Source: Syncephalis fuscata
Lineage: Eukaryota; Zoopagomycota; Zoopagomycetes; Zoopagales; Piptocephalidaceae
Direction: 5' to 3'
DNA: 64,000 bases
Assembly: GCA_025786725.1 (NCBI GenBank)
Contig: JAHLTZ010000010.1
Coordinates: forward strand, 186,001 to 250,000
Every line of letters begins with the position of its first letter. Within the stretch, counting starts at the first letter, position 1. Shown piece after piece: positions 13,183 through 24,869 of the stretch. Below the pieces are notes generated by a model that saw nothing but the letters and a program-made list of their open reading frames with translations, did not search any database and was not told the origin of the DNA. The translations under genes and the position numbers were made by a program.

Positions 13183-13954
13183 TATTAATGCTTGTAAACG
13201 ACCGGGTCGTTAAGCAATAGAAAAAGGAGATTTAAGTAAAAGCTCAAGTATTACTTGTACACTAGTGTTATCAATAGTCTCGAGCGTCTATACACTCAGG
13301 TGAAACTGGCCGCAATAATAGTGCCAATAGACTGGAGTGTTAGACAGAAGTAACGACGAAAAGAGATAGTTTGATGGCAGCTGCAATGTGGCCATGGATC
13401 GGGGATACGAGGCATCCACATGTGCCAATGTAGAACAGCCATGAAATGATCAACACTGCCACCGCCATAAATATCAACAACAACAACATATTATTGACCG
13501 TATATTATTAACCGTACAGTATTAGAGTCTTAATGACAGCAACTATAGCTAACTATCTAATTATTGCTCAGTGTCTATTCTATCCCCTTGTTTTAATCAA
13601 CCACGAGTGACTATATCCCCATGTTAAAAACTGTTTAATAGTTTCTCAGTTTTCACTTTTTTTTTCTCCAATGAGCATTCATTGATGGTGCGTGTGTGCC
13701 ATACTCTGTATTGTAGCTATCCACGCCTAATACATTCAATTACTATGATGGGCTCACAATAAGTGAGTTTTGTGTGCGTGTACGTGGTCTACGTCTATGC
13801 GCGCATTCATCGTTTTGTTAGCGTTCTCCACTTGCCGGGCCGCTTTTGTCCTCCCTTCTCTTTGGTCGCTTGCTCTTTATCCATAGCACATTCCCTTCTA
13901 CCGTCGCATCCGCGTCTGTCATTTCCTTGTCGTTTGTAGTCTTCCACAAACACC
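13183..13954. other. Divergent intergenic region between thioesterase and NAC-beta genes
   Basis: About 770 bp with short C/T-rich tracts just upstream of the NAC-beta start (13830-13950). The region presumably holds the promoters of both divergent genes. No clear TATA box was recognised. Confidence 0.4.
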
Positions 13955-14853
13955 ATGAATTCCGATTTACTCGCCAAACAACGCGCCGCTGTGCGTATCG
14001 GTGGCAAGGGCACACCACGTCGTAAGGTCAAGAAGATCGTCAAGAGCGGCAATGCCGACGACACCAAATTGAACTCGGCTCTTAAGAAGATGAATGTCCA
14101 GCCCGTCCCTGGTATCGAGGAGGTGAACATGTTCCGTGAAGACGGCAATGTTATCCACTTTGTTGCTCCACGCGGTAAGTACGGTAGAGAGAAAGAGCGA
14201 TGTGTTTGGTGGCTATCCAACGACGGATCTATGTTGGATCTATGCATTTCATCGTTCTATGACGTGATCTGTAATCTACTTTTATGTTTAGCATACACTT
14301 GCCATGTGGACACGTGTTATTTGCTCGAGCAGATAGATAAACACGGCTATATGGCTCAATCTTTATTTAAAGTGCTTGCACCTATCGGCTAATATTAACA
14401 TTGTTTATGATATCTAGTCAGCACTGCCGTCGGTAACAACACCTTCGTCATCAACGGTAAAGGCGATGTCAAGGGTAAGTCACAATGGCATAACATAGCC
14501 ACGCTAAAGTAATAACTATTCAATGCATACTAATACACTACTCCAACCATGTTACTTCTGGTCGCCATCGTATATTGTATCTAGAATTGACCGAGCTTGT
14601 ACCAGGTATCCTTAACCAATTGGGCCCAGACTCATTGGAGAGCCTTCGTAAGTTGGCCGAATCCTACCAGGCCATTCACCCAGGAGCTTTGGCTGCTGCT
14701 GCCAAGGCTGCTGCCTCCAAGGACGACGACAACGACGTGCCAGACCTTGTTGATAACTTGTAAGTTATTTATACAACATCTGTTAATCAATTAAACTGTA
14801 CTGATGCATTTTATTATACTAGTGACGAGGCTACCGAAGAGGCTACTGCTTAA
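13955..14853 (+). CDS. EGD1: Nascent polypeptide-associated complex subunit beta (BTF3/Egd1)
   Basis: Exons 13955-14174, 14418-14474, 14585-14759 and 14823-14853 encode 160 aa. The NAC domain is recognisable: [14 protein letters not shown] (ribosome-binding basic motif), then [14 protein letters not shown], the split [16 protein letters not shown] strand, and [21 protein letters not shown]. The C terminus is acidic/Ala-rich. NAC beta pairs with NAC alpha at the ribosomal exit tunnel. The coding part uses many C-ending codons (GCC, GTC, AAG, AAC), unlike its neighbours, as expected for a highly expressed gene. The first intron (14175-14417) is unusually long for this genome. Confidence 0.93.
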
Positions 14854-15030
14854 AATGGATTATTTTTCCTTTCTATTGAAGTTGCTATTAAAACACGTTT
14901 ATTCGCTTGAGTTTTTGTTTTCCCCTCATTTATTAAGTTGTTTTTGTTGCTTGAGATATAGAACTAAGTTATAGTGTGTATGTGTATGTATGTGTATTAG
15001 TGTATATAATTAATATAAATCGGCTATAAA

Positions 15031-17379
15031 TTACCTAAATTCTACGGTACGGCTAGCTGGCCAATAAACATACCATGAATGAGCATTGCCTGGAAATGAG
15101 CCTGGATTAAAACATTGACAGCCATTTTGAACTACGGAAAATGGAGATGCTTGATCTCCTAACACTAGCTAATAGTTCAATCATACAATAAATGACCATT
15201 GATACTTATTACAAGCTATTCAGTAGACAGTATTAACACCACTTACTACATCAGGTGTTTGATAAAGCCGTAAAGCATGATCAACCTCCCAGAAGATTGG
15301 TTGACGATAAATAGGTATAGGCGTTAAGTGTCCCTGAGATAATATTGTTTGTACCAACTGTAATTATAAAGCTATTAGACTATAACTTGTATTAAATACA
15401 TCAATACTGACCTGTTTAGATAAAGCACCTTTTCTATCATCTGCAGGTACAACACAATAACGGCGCATTTTAGCCAATAAATTGGAACGAAATATTACAA
15501 TATTCTGAGAACCATAATGAATTCTATTATAATAATATTAGAATTAGAATTGTTATTATTAATAATATGCATATATATATATATAGCTACTTACCGACAA
15601 GGATTGGATGTAAATGTAACATGTTTGAGTCTTGTGCGTAACTTTTCAGTAAATGTATCGGGAATAGGTCGTTGTGGTAGTGTATCGCCAGACCATGGAT
15701 CATTGGGGCCAGGTACAAATATAAATCGACATTGATCACGTAAAACTCGATATTGACTAATAAGATCGGCTAATTGATTAAAATTATCTATTACAATGCC
15801 AATAATTATATATTATTATATTATATATGTGTATTTAATACAATAATGGTCATTACAATGTACCTTTATACTGATCAGTACAATGTTGACGACTAATATG
15901 AAGTGGATAGGAAGAAAAGCTACCCATAAATACAAAGGCTATAGGTAAGAGTGCCGGATCAGAAGTAGAGGCATAACCTTCAAAAATAGTCTGTAAATGA
16001 TCAAATATCTATTGTATATTATAAGCAATATACTCTATTTAAATAATATTCACTTACACCTGGTCTATCCAAATGTAGATCTGATAGAAATACAATGGAA
16101 GCATTTTGGTAATGTTGTTCAAATTGAATAAGTGAATATTCCAATGGCTATGATATATATATAGATTAGTATATCTATATTATAATGTTACAATATACTT
16201 GTCATTACCTTTGTTGATAAACCATAGAAATCTATTGAATTAAGCGATGAACTATTCTTTACTTAATAAATATACTATAATCAGCTATAAAGGACTACTT
16301 ACGGCAAATAACTTTCAATAATAGGTGGCATTGATAATTGTTGCACCTTAAATACTTGATCTTCCATAAGCATGCCTTTTACCAAAACAAATGAATTCTC
16401 TGTAAATAATCCAGACGAATGAATCTATTGTCAATTAATCAATAGCCATCACTAGCAATAATACACAGCTTAAACACTTACACTGGTCGATAAATCAAGG
16501 GCAACTTGACCATCACGTTCTTCCAAATGAATACGGCCTTCTTCAAGCTGTGACAGCATACCAAATAATAAAAACTCCTCGCCGACTCGACCCCTTAATG
16601 AATTAATATTGGTAATCTATTAATAATAGAATACAGCAATACACTACTATAAATATCTATCAACTCTTGTATAAACCACTTACCCTTAATGAAGATGTAG
16701 AGAATAGATGATTGGTGTTTAGATAGTCACTTTGTTGTAATCGCTGTTTAATAATGGTGGAACGGTCATTATACATTTGAATCTTGGCTTCAGCATTGGC
16801 TAATAGACTATACTCTCCATTTACATCTCTAAAATACTAATTAATAGTTTATAAAATTGTTTCACTATTCGTACCTAATATATTTGCCTTGTTCATGGCT
16901 ATAACGCCATCTAGGCAATTCAAATGCATTACTGATATGTAAATGTTCATCTATCAATCCTATAACTAAAGATTGATCAATATCCATTTCTGTACCATCC
17001 AATGCTTTTATATCATTTGAATCTGCTGTATTATTATCGCTATTATTGCTGTTATTGGTGGTGGTATTGGCTGTATTGGTGGTAGATGGACCAGTATTTA
17101 ACAACATGCGGAATAGCTCTTCCATACCAGCTTGATTTAATATACCTTCATTATCTAGTTATTATAACATTAAAATGTACACGGATATTGTATTTATACC
17201 ATGAACTTACCCGTCCGTTGTATATACTGAAGGGCCAATTGCTCAAGTAGTTGAGTTTGGTTAGCCTCAGGTAAGTTATGACGGGCCATAAAATCGATAA
17301 CATAGTCGGTGGCCTCCGGATGTAGTACTATACCGTATTTACGAGTAAACGCACGGTAAACCTTTTGCTTCGTGCTCAT
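15031..17379 (-). CDS. DPB2: DNA polymerase epsilon subunit B (Dpb2/POLE2)
   Basis: Twelve exons on the minus strand: 17379-17211, 17155-16875, 16828-16684, 16616-16492, 16424-16303, 16251-16209, 16147-16058, 15990-15864, 15787-15595, 15523-15412, 15357-15247, 15168-15031. They total 552 codons in frame (551 aa; human POLE2 is about the same size). An N-terminal helical domain ([17 protein letters not shown]) is followed by an Asn/Thr-rich linker, the OB fold ([34 protein letters not shown]) and the inactivated phosphoesterase domain ([19 protein letters not shown]). The protein anchors the catalytic subunit to the CMG replicative helicase. I chose the ATG at 17379. An in-frame ATG at 17478 would add a hydrophobic leader unlikely in a nuclear protein. 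It is divergent from RAD21. Confidence 0.9.
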
Positions 17380-17587
17380 ATCGCCTAAAGACCTGCGTGC
17401 CACACAAGAAGAATAAGAAGAGAAAAAGAAAAAGATCAAAAGCAAGAGACGAACAAATGAGAATGAACGGAATTTCAATATGACGTCGCGTTTAAAACGC
17501 GTTTCTTTCTTTTTTGATCTTCTTTCTAGTCGCGTACACTTTTTTGATTGCTTTGTTGACAGATTATTTACACGGCTAGTGTTCAGT

Positions 17588-19980
17588 ATGGTCTATTACG
17601 ATGCAACTATTGTTCGTAAGGGCCCATTGGCCCGTGTCTGGTTGGCTGCTCATTGGGAGCGTAAAATGAGTAAAACCCAGTATATTCAAGTGGATATTCG
17701 TAACTCAGTTGGTAAATAGTCTTACAATATTTGTTACAAAAATAAATAATAGAGTGTATTGTGAATATCTACTAGGTGCTATCATTGGAGAAGACCAGCC
17801 ACCGCTTGCTTTACGCTTCTCGGGTCAATTACTATTAGGCGTGGTTAAGATTTATTCACGTAAAGCGCGGTATTTACTTGAAGACTGTGGCGATGCTTTA
17901 GTAAAACTTAAAATGGTAATTTTAAATAGACTAATATTTACTAATTATTTATAGTAACACTATCAATCAAACATTAATAATATCGTATGTAGGCATTTCA
18001 AACAGGTCTCGTAGATATGCCCACTGAAATGACACGAGCATCATTACAAACCATCACTGTGGGCGATGCAGTTACTGAATCCGATATTTTATTACCAGTG
18101 GCTGATTTCACTCTTGAGTACGTAATAGGATATAGAGTATATAATACATAGAGTATACTAATATGCTAACATTAATCTATTTATTTAGATGGGATGCCGC
18201 TGGTCTACTTCAACCACAACATGAACATGCCAATCGTATGCTGGCCCGTCGGCAGGATATTACACTGCGTCAATCCTATTTTGCATCGGCTTCCATGTTG
18301 GAAGGATCAACTCAGTATACCATGGAGGATCCTTTACAAATGGGATTGGAAGATGATTATGAATTGGATATTGGAGATCTTCTTAACAATATCGAGCCTA
18401 GTTTGGAGATTGAAATGGCCCGAGATGCTCAAGCTGAAATGCTCAGTTCAAATCGATTACTAAGTGATAATGGAGCATTGGACGATATGAGTAAAGATAT
18501 GTCACTTATTCAAAATATGATGGATCTTGAACTATCAACGGATAAATTGGCGCAGCAACAGCAAATGCATTCAATGGAAGTCAATGGTCGAGACCCATTG
18601 TTACAAGAGTCTATCAATCTAGAGGATAACCAACATCCTTTGGATTTTGATGTTTTAGGCGATTTACCATGTAAGCATATATAGTAATTATTAAACTACC
18701 TAACATAATGATAACAGCCATTGCTGAGTTATCTGCCCAGACTATTGGCGGTGATTTATTTAACAGATCTCTATTACCAGAGATGATGAATGAACAACGG
18801 CAGCAATCGTTGTCATCGGGACTAGTCTCTTCATTGCAATCTACGCAGCAACAACAACAAAAACAGCGTCGTCGTCGTCGTCGTCGTGTATTGATCGATG
18901 AGGTAACCGAGTTGACTCGCCAAGAAATGATGTTGGATTCATCTAATCTAGATTCTGATGAGGTAATTACTAGTCTGTATATAACGAGTGCATTATTAAT
19001 ATACAATATATGTAATATAATATAACATGCCTAGGAATCTATGAATCGGTCATCAAGTAATCACGATTGGCAAACAATTCAATCTGATCCAGCCAACTAT
19101 TATCTTGGGCCACCATCTGATCTACCACCAGAATTAACAGCACTATTCCAACAGGCTCAGAAGAGAGCTATTCCTGATGCAATTGAAACGCCACGTCTAG
19201 CAAAACATAAGCGGCTTAGTTCTTCGTTATTAGCGCCGACACCACTGGATGCATTCCTGGGTAATACTCCAGGTAGCATACTAAGTGATCGATCTGCCGT
19301 TAATCTATTGGGCAATAATGTAGATATTTCAGCTAATGAGCCTATGCCGCCCATGGAAGACTGGGACGATATTGCACCGACACCTGGACTGCCTGGACTA
19401 TCGCCTATGCCGCTATCTTCATTTTCGCCATTGAATATGGCCTCGCCTTTAATGGATAACAGTATTCATAATGTAGCGGGGATGGCGACACCACATCATC
19501 CAGACATGTTGGCCATTAATAGTAAGTTTATTAATTATTGTTATTAAGTCCATATTAATATCGCTGATTAGATAATCAATTATTTGATGAGATTGAATCA
19601 CAAACCAGTCAACTATCCACAGCTCAATCACGACACACGTTAAGAGCTGCTCAATTAATTAAACAGCAATTAAATACAGATACGCAAACCATTGGTTTCA
19701 ACCAATTGGCTCAGGGTGTACGTAACTATTAGTACGATTTAAGTGGCTATATGATTAATAGTGACTATTTGTAGGCAAAACGATCAGATGCGGCACGTCT
19801 ATTCTTTGAAGTACTTGTGCTCAATACAAAACAAGCTATCCGAGCTGAACAGTCAACTCCATTTGGTGATATTCATATTCATGCTACGGTAAGTAGACGG
19901 TGTGCATTACAAGCTAATTAAATATTAAGCATGTTGATTAGGATCGCTTGATACAGGAACACATTGCACTGGGTGTTTAA
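17588..19980 (+). CDS. RAD21: Cohesin kleisin subunit Rad21/Scc1
   Basis: Nine exons: 17588-17711, 17776-17915, 17993-18117, 18189-18670, 18718-18962, 19035-19521, 19572-19717, 19775-19888, 19942-19980; 633 aa in one frame. The N-terminal SMC3-binding domain is classical ([46 protein letters not shown]). The acidic middle region holds a Gln run followed by an Arg run at ~18849-18885. The C terminus is the SMC1-binding winged helix ([28 protein letters not shown]). Rad21 closes the cohesin ring and is cleaved by separase; I did not identify a cleavage site. The start lies about 210 bp from the divergent DPB2 start, so the promoters are likely shared. Confidence 0.92.
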
Positions 19981-20093
19981 TCACATGATACGTAGAGTGG
20001 TCCAATTGAAATAAACATTTATTTTTGGTATTTACCAGCTTATAACTGTATTATATTATATTTGTTATTGTTTGTTATTATTGCCTATCTACT

Positions 20094-21168
20094 ATGCCGC
20101 CATTTAACGCACCACGTACTAAAGTACAGCTGAAGTTGGCGGTGAATCGAATAAAGCTGCTTTATACTAAAAAGAAAGCGGTTAATGAGCAATTACGACG
20201 AGACATTGCACAGTTGCTGGAACAGGACAAGGAAGCAAGTGCGCGTATTCGGGTAGATAGCTTGTTAATAACCAAGGAATCTAAGTAATAAAGTTGCGTG
20301 TATACGTGATGTTATAGGTTGAGCACATCATTCGTGAAGACTATTTACTCGAAGGTTTAGAGCAAGTTGAGCTTTATTGTGAACTGTTATTGGCCCGGTT
20401 TGGTCTATTGGAAGGAATTCAGTAAGTATGGCCACAATAGTGTATAGGCACTAACAAGCATACTGCCACTTAGACCGTATCTTGGCTGTGACCCAGGTAT
20501 TGAAGAGGCGATACATGCCATTCTCTATGCGGCAGGTCGAATTGAAGGCGTTAAAGAGCTATTGATTGTACGGGATTTATTGGCCCCACGATTTGGTCGT
20601 GATTTTATATTGGCGGCGGTAGAAGATCGGGATAATATTGTCAATGAACGAGTAAGTAATATTGTTTAAATTACATCATACTAATGAGATGGATATACGA
20701 TTAGTTAGTGGCACGTTTAAATATCGGTACACCCGAAACCTTGCTCGTTGACCGTTACTTGGAAGAAATTGCTCGTAGCTTTAAAATAAAATGGAAATCA
20801 CCCGATACCATTACCGATGAAGAGGATCTGGAGGAGGCATCAGCATTAAACGAGCCTAAAGTAAGCAAATAGTTTAACGTTGTATAAGTAGCTATTAAAT
20901 TGTATGTATGTACATGAATTATTAGAAGAATGTGGCAGGTTGTGCGAAATGCGATGCGCATATACAGGCAAGTCATTGAAATGACCATCTCGTATTTATT
21001 AACAATATGTGTGTATATGTGTATGTCATTGAATATTGGTTGTTTTAGAATGTATCGGATACAAGTAGCAATAACAGTGCTGTTAAACCATCTATCGTGA
21101 CCTCTGCGTCAGAAATGCCTACGCTTGATGATCTTGCAGCACGATTGGAAGCACTTAAACGACAGTAA
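20094..21168 (+). CDS. IST1: IST1 homologue, ESCRT-III regulator
   Basis: Exons 20094-20252, 20318-20421, 20474-20651, 20705-20860, 20926-20967 and 21049-21168 give 252 aa. The N terminus (LKLAVNRIKLLYTKKKA) and the block SARIRVEHIIREDYLLEGLEQVELYCELLLARFGL match the IST1 helical core. The first intron must start at GTAGAT (20253) to keep that block in frame. The C-terminal part is acidic and ends in a short helix. IST1 modulates Vps4 and ESCRT-III in membrane scission. The intron beginning at 20968 has a GC donor (GCAAGT). Confidence 0.88.
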
Positions 21169-21261
21169 ATAAATAAAATGATATTAACATCTTTGTAAAA
21201 AACGATTATATTTATTTATATCAATTTATTCTATATTTATACTAAAACATATACTTAGTAT

Positions 21262-21524
21262 ATGTATATTGAATCGATGCATTGTCATATATGTGGCACT
21301 ACTTCCAACCCATTGTATCAAGAACACGGGCCACATTATTTATTTGCAAAAGGTGACTTTTGCTATTTATGCTTAATAAGCTGTTTCTTATGTATCAGTA
21401 TAATAAATGTAAGTGATTTTGTTGTCATTTGCGTATGATTCTCTTGTAACAGCCAATTTTATTTGCTCGGAAATTAAACAAAAATAATTGGTCAGTACAG
21501 CCACTGGCTAGATACTTTGATTGA
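21262..21524 (+). CDS. Small hypothetical CxxC protein
   Basis: Two exons, 21262-21408 and 21453-21524, joined at a good GTAAGT...AACAG intron, would encode 72 aa. Three CxxC-type pairs are visible (CHIC near residue 8, CYLC near 34 and a third pair ending near 44), suggestive of a small zinc-binding or membrane-proximal protein with a hydrophobic middle. The gene follows IST1 by 93 bp on the same strand. No family is recognised, and the ORF is short enough to be chance. Confidence 0.35.
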
Positions 21525-22233
21525 TAAGCATGAATGACCAATTAGGCATTATAATATTAGTTATCTGGTGACCTGTAGCCATTGGTGCAAACAATAGCAC
21601 CCACATGTATAACGTGATTCACGTTGTGTAGAATAAGCCCTTGTCTGAGCCTAGAACCTAAATATAACCAGTACGTTGATATTTGTATTATAGACAATTA
21701 AGGCCTAGTAAATGGATATTATTATTTACAAAATAATTTGTAATTTAATGAAATGAACAACTGAAAGCATAATATTAGCTGGTTTATTATCAATACTGGC
21801 AAAATAATAAATTTAATCCAAGTGTTTTATTAATTCGGTCTAAAGCTAGCTCTTCGCCGAACAAGTGAGCGTGCCACTCACTAACATGCATGCTTTTTCT
21901 GTAAATAGATATTGGCGTAAATCTATACCATACCTGTGGTTTGGTTGATTTTATATCTCCACTTTTGACCTGGATGGTGTAATATTCTTAACCGGCTAGT
22001 GTTTGGGATTTGTGCCACCTATACTATGCATAAGCTGGTCTAGAATACTCATAACAGGCCGTATTAACTTAATAACAGGATTTATGAAACTTGGTTTGGC
22101 AGTATGTTATTTAAAAGTTCAATCAATTAAAATCAACTGCATAGCTGCAATTGCCGTTTTCATGCTCATCTTATAGTTTGGTTTTTATTTTTATTATTTA
22201 TGATATCAAGCATAGTAGTTAGGTTATAATACC
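21525..22233. other. Intergenic, no gene seen
   Basis: About 700 bp of AT-rich DNA upstream of the 7TM gene. Nothing recognisable beyond short ORFs. Confidence 0.4.
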
Positions 22234-23152
22234 ATGCCTAGTATTGAACACAGCAAGATTATCCAGCCGGGATGGGAGAAAAGCGCCAGACATCTCTGGG
22301 GAATTCCACTTTATCCATCGGGCGAAATGGATGCAATTGAATACATAATGGAAGATCCAAGCAATATGAGCGAGATGCAAAAGCGCTTATATGGATTTTA
22401 TTTTCAACTAGTCCCAAACATATTTATTTTGTATATGTTTTGTTCAAATCATGTTGAGGCCTTAAAGCTAATTAAACATCGTCCCAAGACCATGTCTAGC
22501 TGTCTCTGTACAATACCTGCTTTTTTGGGCGTAATGTTTGGTCTATGTGTAGTGCTAAGCATGCTTTCGGTGGGTATCAACTGCCGAATCTATGCATGGT
22601 ACGCCAACGTTTGTTTATTAGTTTCCGCCGTTTGCAACAGCTCTATTGTACTCCAAAAAGCGTATATTGTCCAAAATCGCAACTTTTGGATCTTAGCCGT
22701 TGGATCGGTTTCATGCTACCGCAACTGGGGTATGTGTACTACGCCTGGGTATATTCCATTATGACGCTTGATCCATCTCTCGGCTGTGTATTTAACTATC
22801 CAACATTTCTGCCATACTACTGGTTTGGTGCAGAAATGCCACTTAACTTTTTCTTTTCCCTCCTTTTTGCCCGTGTTGCCTATAAACAGTATCACATGTT
22901 TGGATCAAAGGCATGGAAGCGCCTGGCGCGCGACGGTATACAAATTATGATTCTGGCTGTGCTTTGCAACATTATATGCGTTATCATGATTGTGCTCGAA
23001 GTAGGTGGTGATTTTTCTCAAATGTTTTTCCTTGCTAATTGGTAAGTATTGGCAGTCCACTAGCTTCATAAACTTACTCGTTTGCCTTTAGGCTTATTAC
23101 CTCAAAACTTTTAATATCGCATTGCCATAAAATGCGCTTGGTTAAAAAATAA
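22234..23152 (+). CDS. Orphan seven-transmembrane protein 1 (frame broken once)
   Basis: Exons 22234-23041 and 23092-23152 (stop 23150-23152), 289 aa if one missing base near 22706 is allowed for. Seven hydrophobic segments follow an N-terminal motif WGIPLYPSGE. A homologue lies at 45363-46384 on the other strand; the two share the N-terminal W.GIPIY.SGE motif, CR(I/A).AW in TM3, GVEMP/GAEMP before TM5 and GDFS..FF...W at the last intron, whose position is conserved. No known receptor family is recognised with certainty; a G-protein-coupled-receptor-like topology is inference. Because the shift falls inside a region aligned with the paralogue, it is a one-base error or an early inactivating mutation. 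Confidence 0.65.
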
Positions 23153-23520
23153 TCCATGCCACTCAAACAACCGGAATCACCTATTACTAATCCATAAGGT
23201 GCAAGCAGAGATTGATGTTTCAAAATAGTTTTATTTGATAATTATCGGCTGTATCAGCGTACTATTGCCAATCTTCTTTATGTCACTAAATGTTTATACA
23301 AATAAACATTATTTATATTAATTGCAATTTATAAAATGCTACATGCTTATTAAGTAAATGTGTAATAAGTTACAATAAAGTTAAATAAAAATACATGTCC
23401 AGTATAAGTATGAAATAAAACGATATATCACAAGTCAAGCGCATAGTCCATATAAAGCCATATCTCCAGCAACAAACATATCGGAATATAATAGCTTTAT
23501 TTTTAAAAGATCATATTATA
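23153..23520. other. Intergenic, no gene seen
   Basis: Downstream of the 7TM gene and up to the dispersed repeat; AT-rich, no coding signal. Confidence 0.4.
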
Positions 23521-24668
23521 GCATATTCAAATATTATGTGCAGTGAGTAAGCCAGTACTTTTATTATTTAGACATATGTAAATCGACTTATCTGTATTAT
23601 CCAACCAATAACTAGTAAGCAATAATCTAATCAAAATTACTGATTAAAAATAAAGAATAATCTCACGTAGGCCGTCTAATCTAATAGTTCATTTATTTAC
23701 AATAGCAAAACAGATAATTACATTGATACTAAAATTAGTAATTGATTGCACCAAAATTTAATATGCAGTAAAACAGACTTCAACTTTATTAGTATGTTCA
23801 GTTATGTGCTACTTTGATATTTGGTGCATTTATGATTTTAGAATGGAAAATAATTATTTTGCAACCACGTCTCTTGTGGTGACCACAGAACACAAAACAA
23901 AATAACTATTCCAAAAGTAAAAGTAAGAATAGAATGTAAGGCCGGAAATATAAAGCAATGCCACAATGTGCCATTTAATTGAACATAGCCATTGCCACTC
24001 TAAACTTTCTAGCTGTAACAGCCGTAGACAAGGGAATTGTAAATAAAAATCGTTTTTATTGTTATAGCATATTGCTGTTTATATAAAGTGTAGCATTTAC
24101 AAATAATCGTAAATCCTGTTTACATTACCGATGATCGAAATGATCAATACGTAACACTGTATTAGTTACTTCTAAGACATTATAACAAGAAGTAGTAATT
24201 ACTTTGCTTACCACGCTAGTTTCAGAGATTATCTTTTTGGTATGGCGTATTATATATTTTGATTAATTGAATCCTAATTGAATAACCTGGATTCCTATTT
24301 TTTGTTGTTTTAGCGGCACAACATTAAACATGTTTGTATACGATTTGTGCCTATCCTGCAGTCTGTATTAAATAATGCAGTAGTAATTATGCATAATGTA
24401 AACAAAAGCTATTGATTGCTGTATCTACAACAATCTATTTTAGCATAATAACTATTGTTTAAACCAGTCTTTCTGTGTTTAAATCATGGCATTTCTGAGC
24501 CTTAATCAGTATTGACAAAAAGCAATTTCAATATACAGAGTTTACAAGCAGTCTATGGTTTTTTTGAATATCAACACTTGAAAAATAGGAGCCACACAAA
24601 AATGGTATCATTATAATGGCTACGCTTTTATCACGTCGCTCAATATATATATATATAGAAATGAGAAT
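23521..24668 (-). repeat. 1.15-kb dispersed repeat, copy 2 (inverted)
   Basis: Reverse-complement copy of 5727-6880. Alignment runs from GCATATTCAAATATTATGTG at the left to the (AT)n run and ATGAGAAT at the right. Flanking sequences of the two copies do not match, so the ends are sharp, as expected for an inserted element. No coding capacity was recognised. Confidence 0.75.
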
Positions 24669-24869
24669 AACATAATAAGCAAATATGCATTTAATATATT
24701 CTAAACTTTTAGCCACGGGTTGTTTTGATGTAATTTAATAAAATAATTGGATTTTATAACAAAAACACCAATATTGCAATGCTTATTCCCAATTTAACTA
24801 GAATCTATACTACAAGATAATAGTGATCATATTTGGTTGCGCACAATGCTATTTGTTGACCTATCTGAT

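Noticed and set aside
20253-20317. Frameshift in IST1 near 20284
   Set aside because: Using the donor GTAGAT at 20253 gives an intact frame and the conserved SARI.VEHIIRED block.
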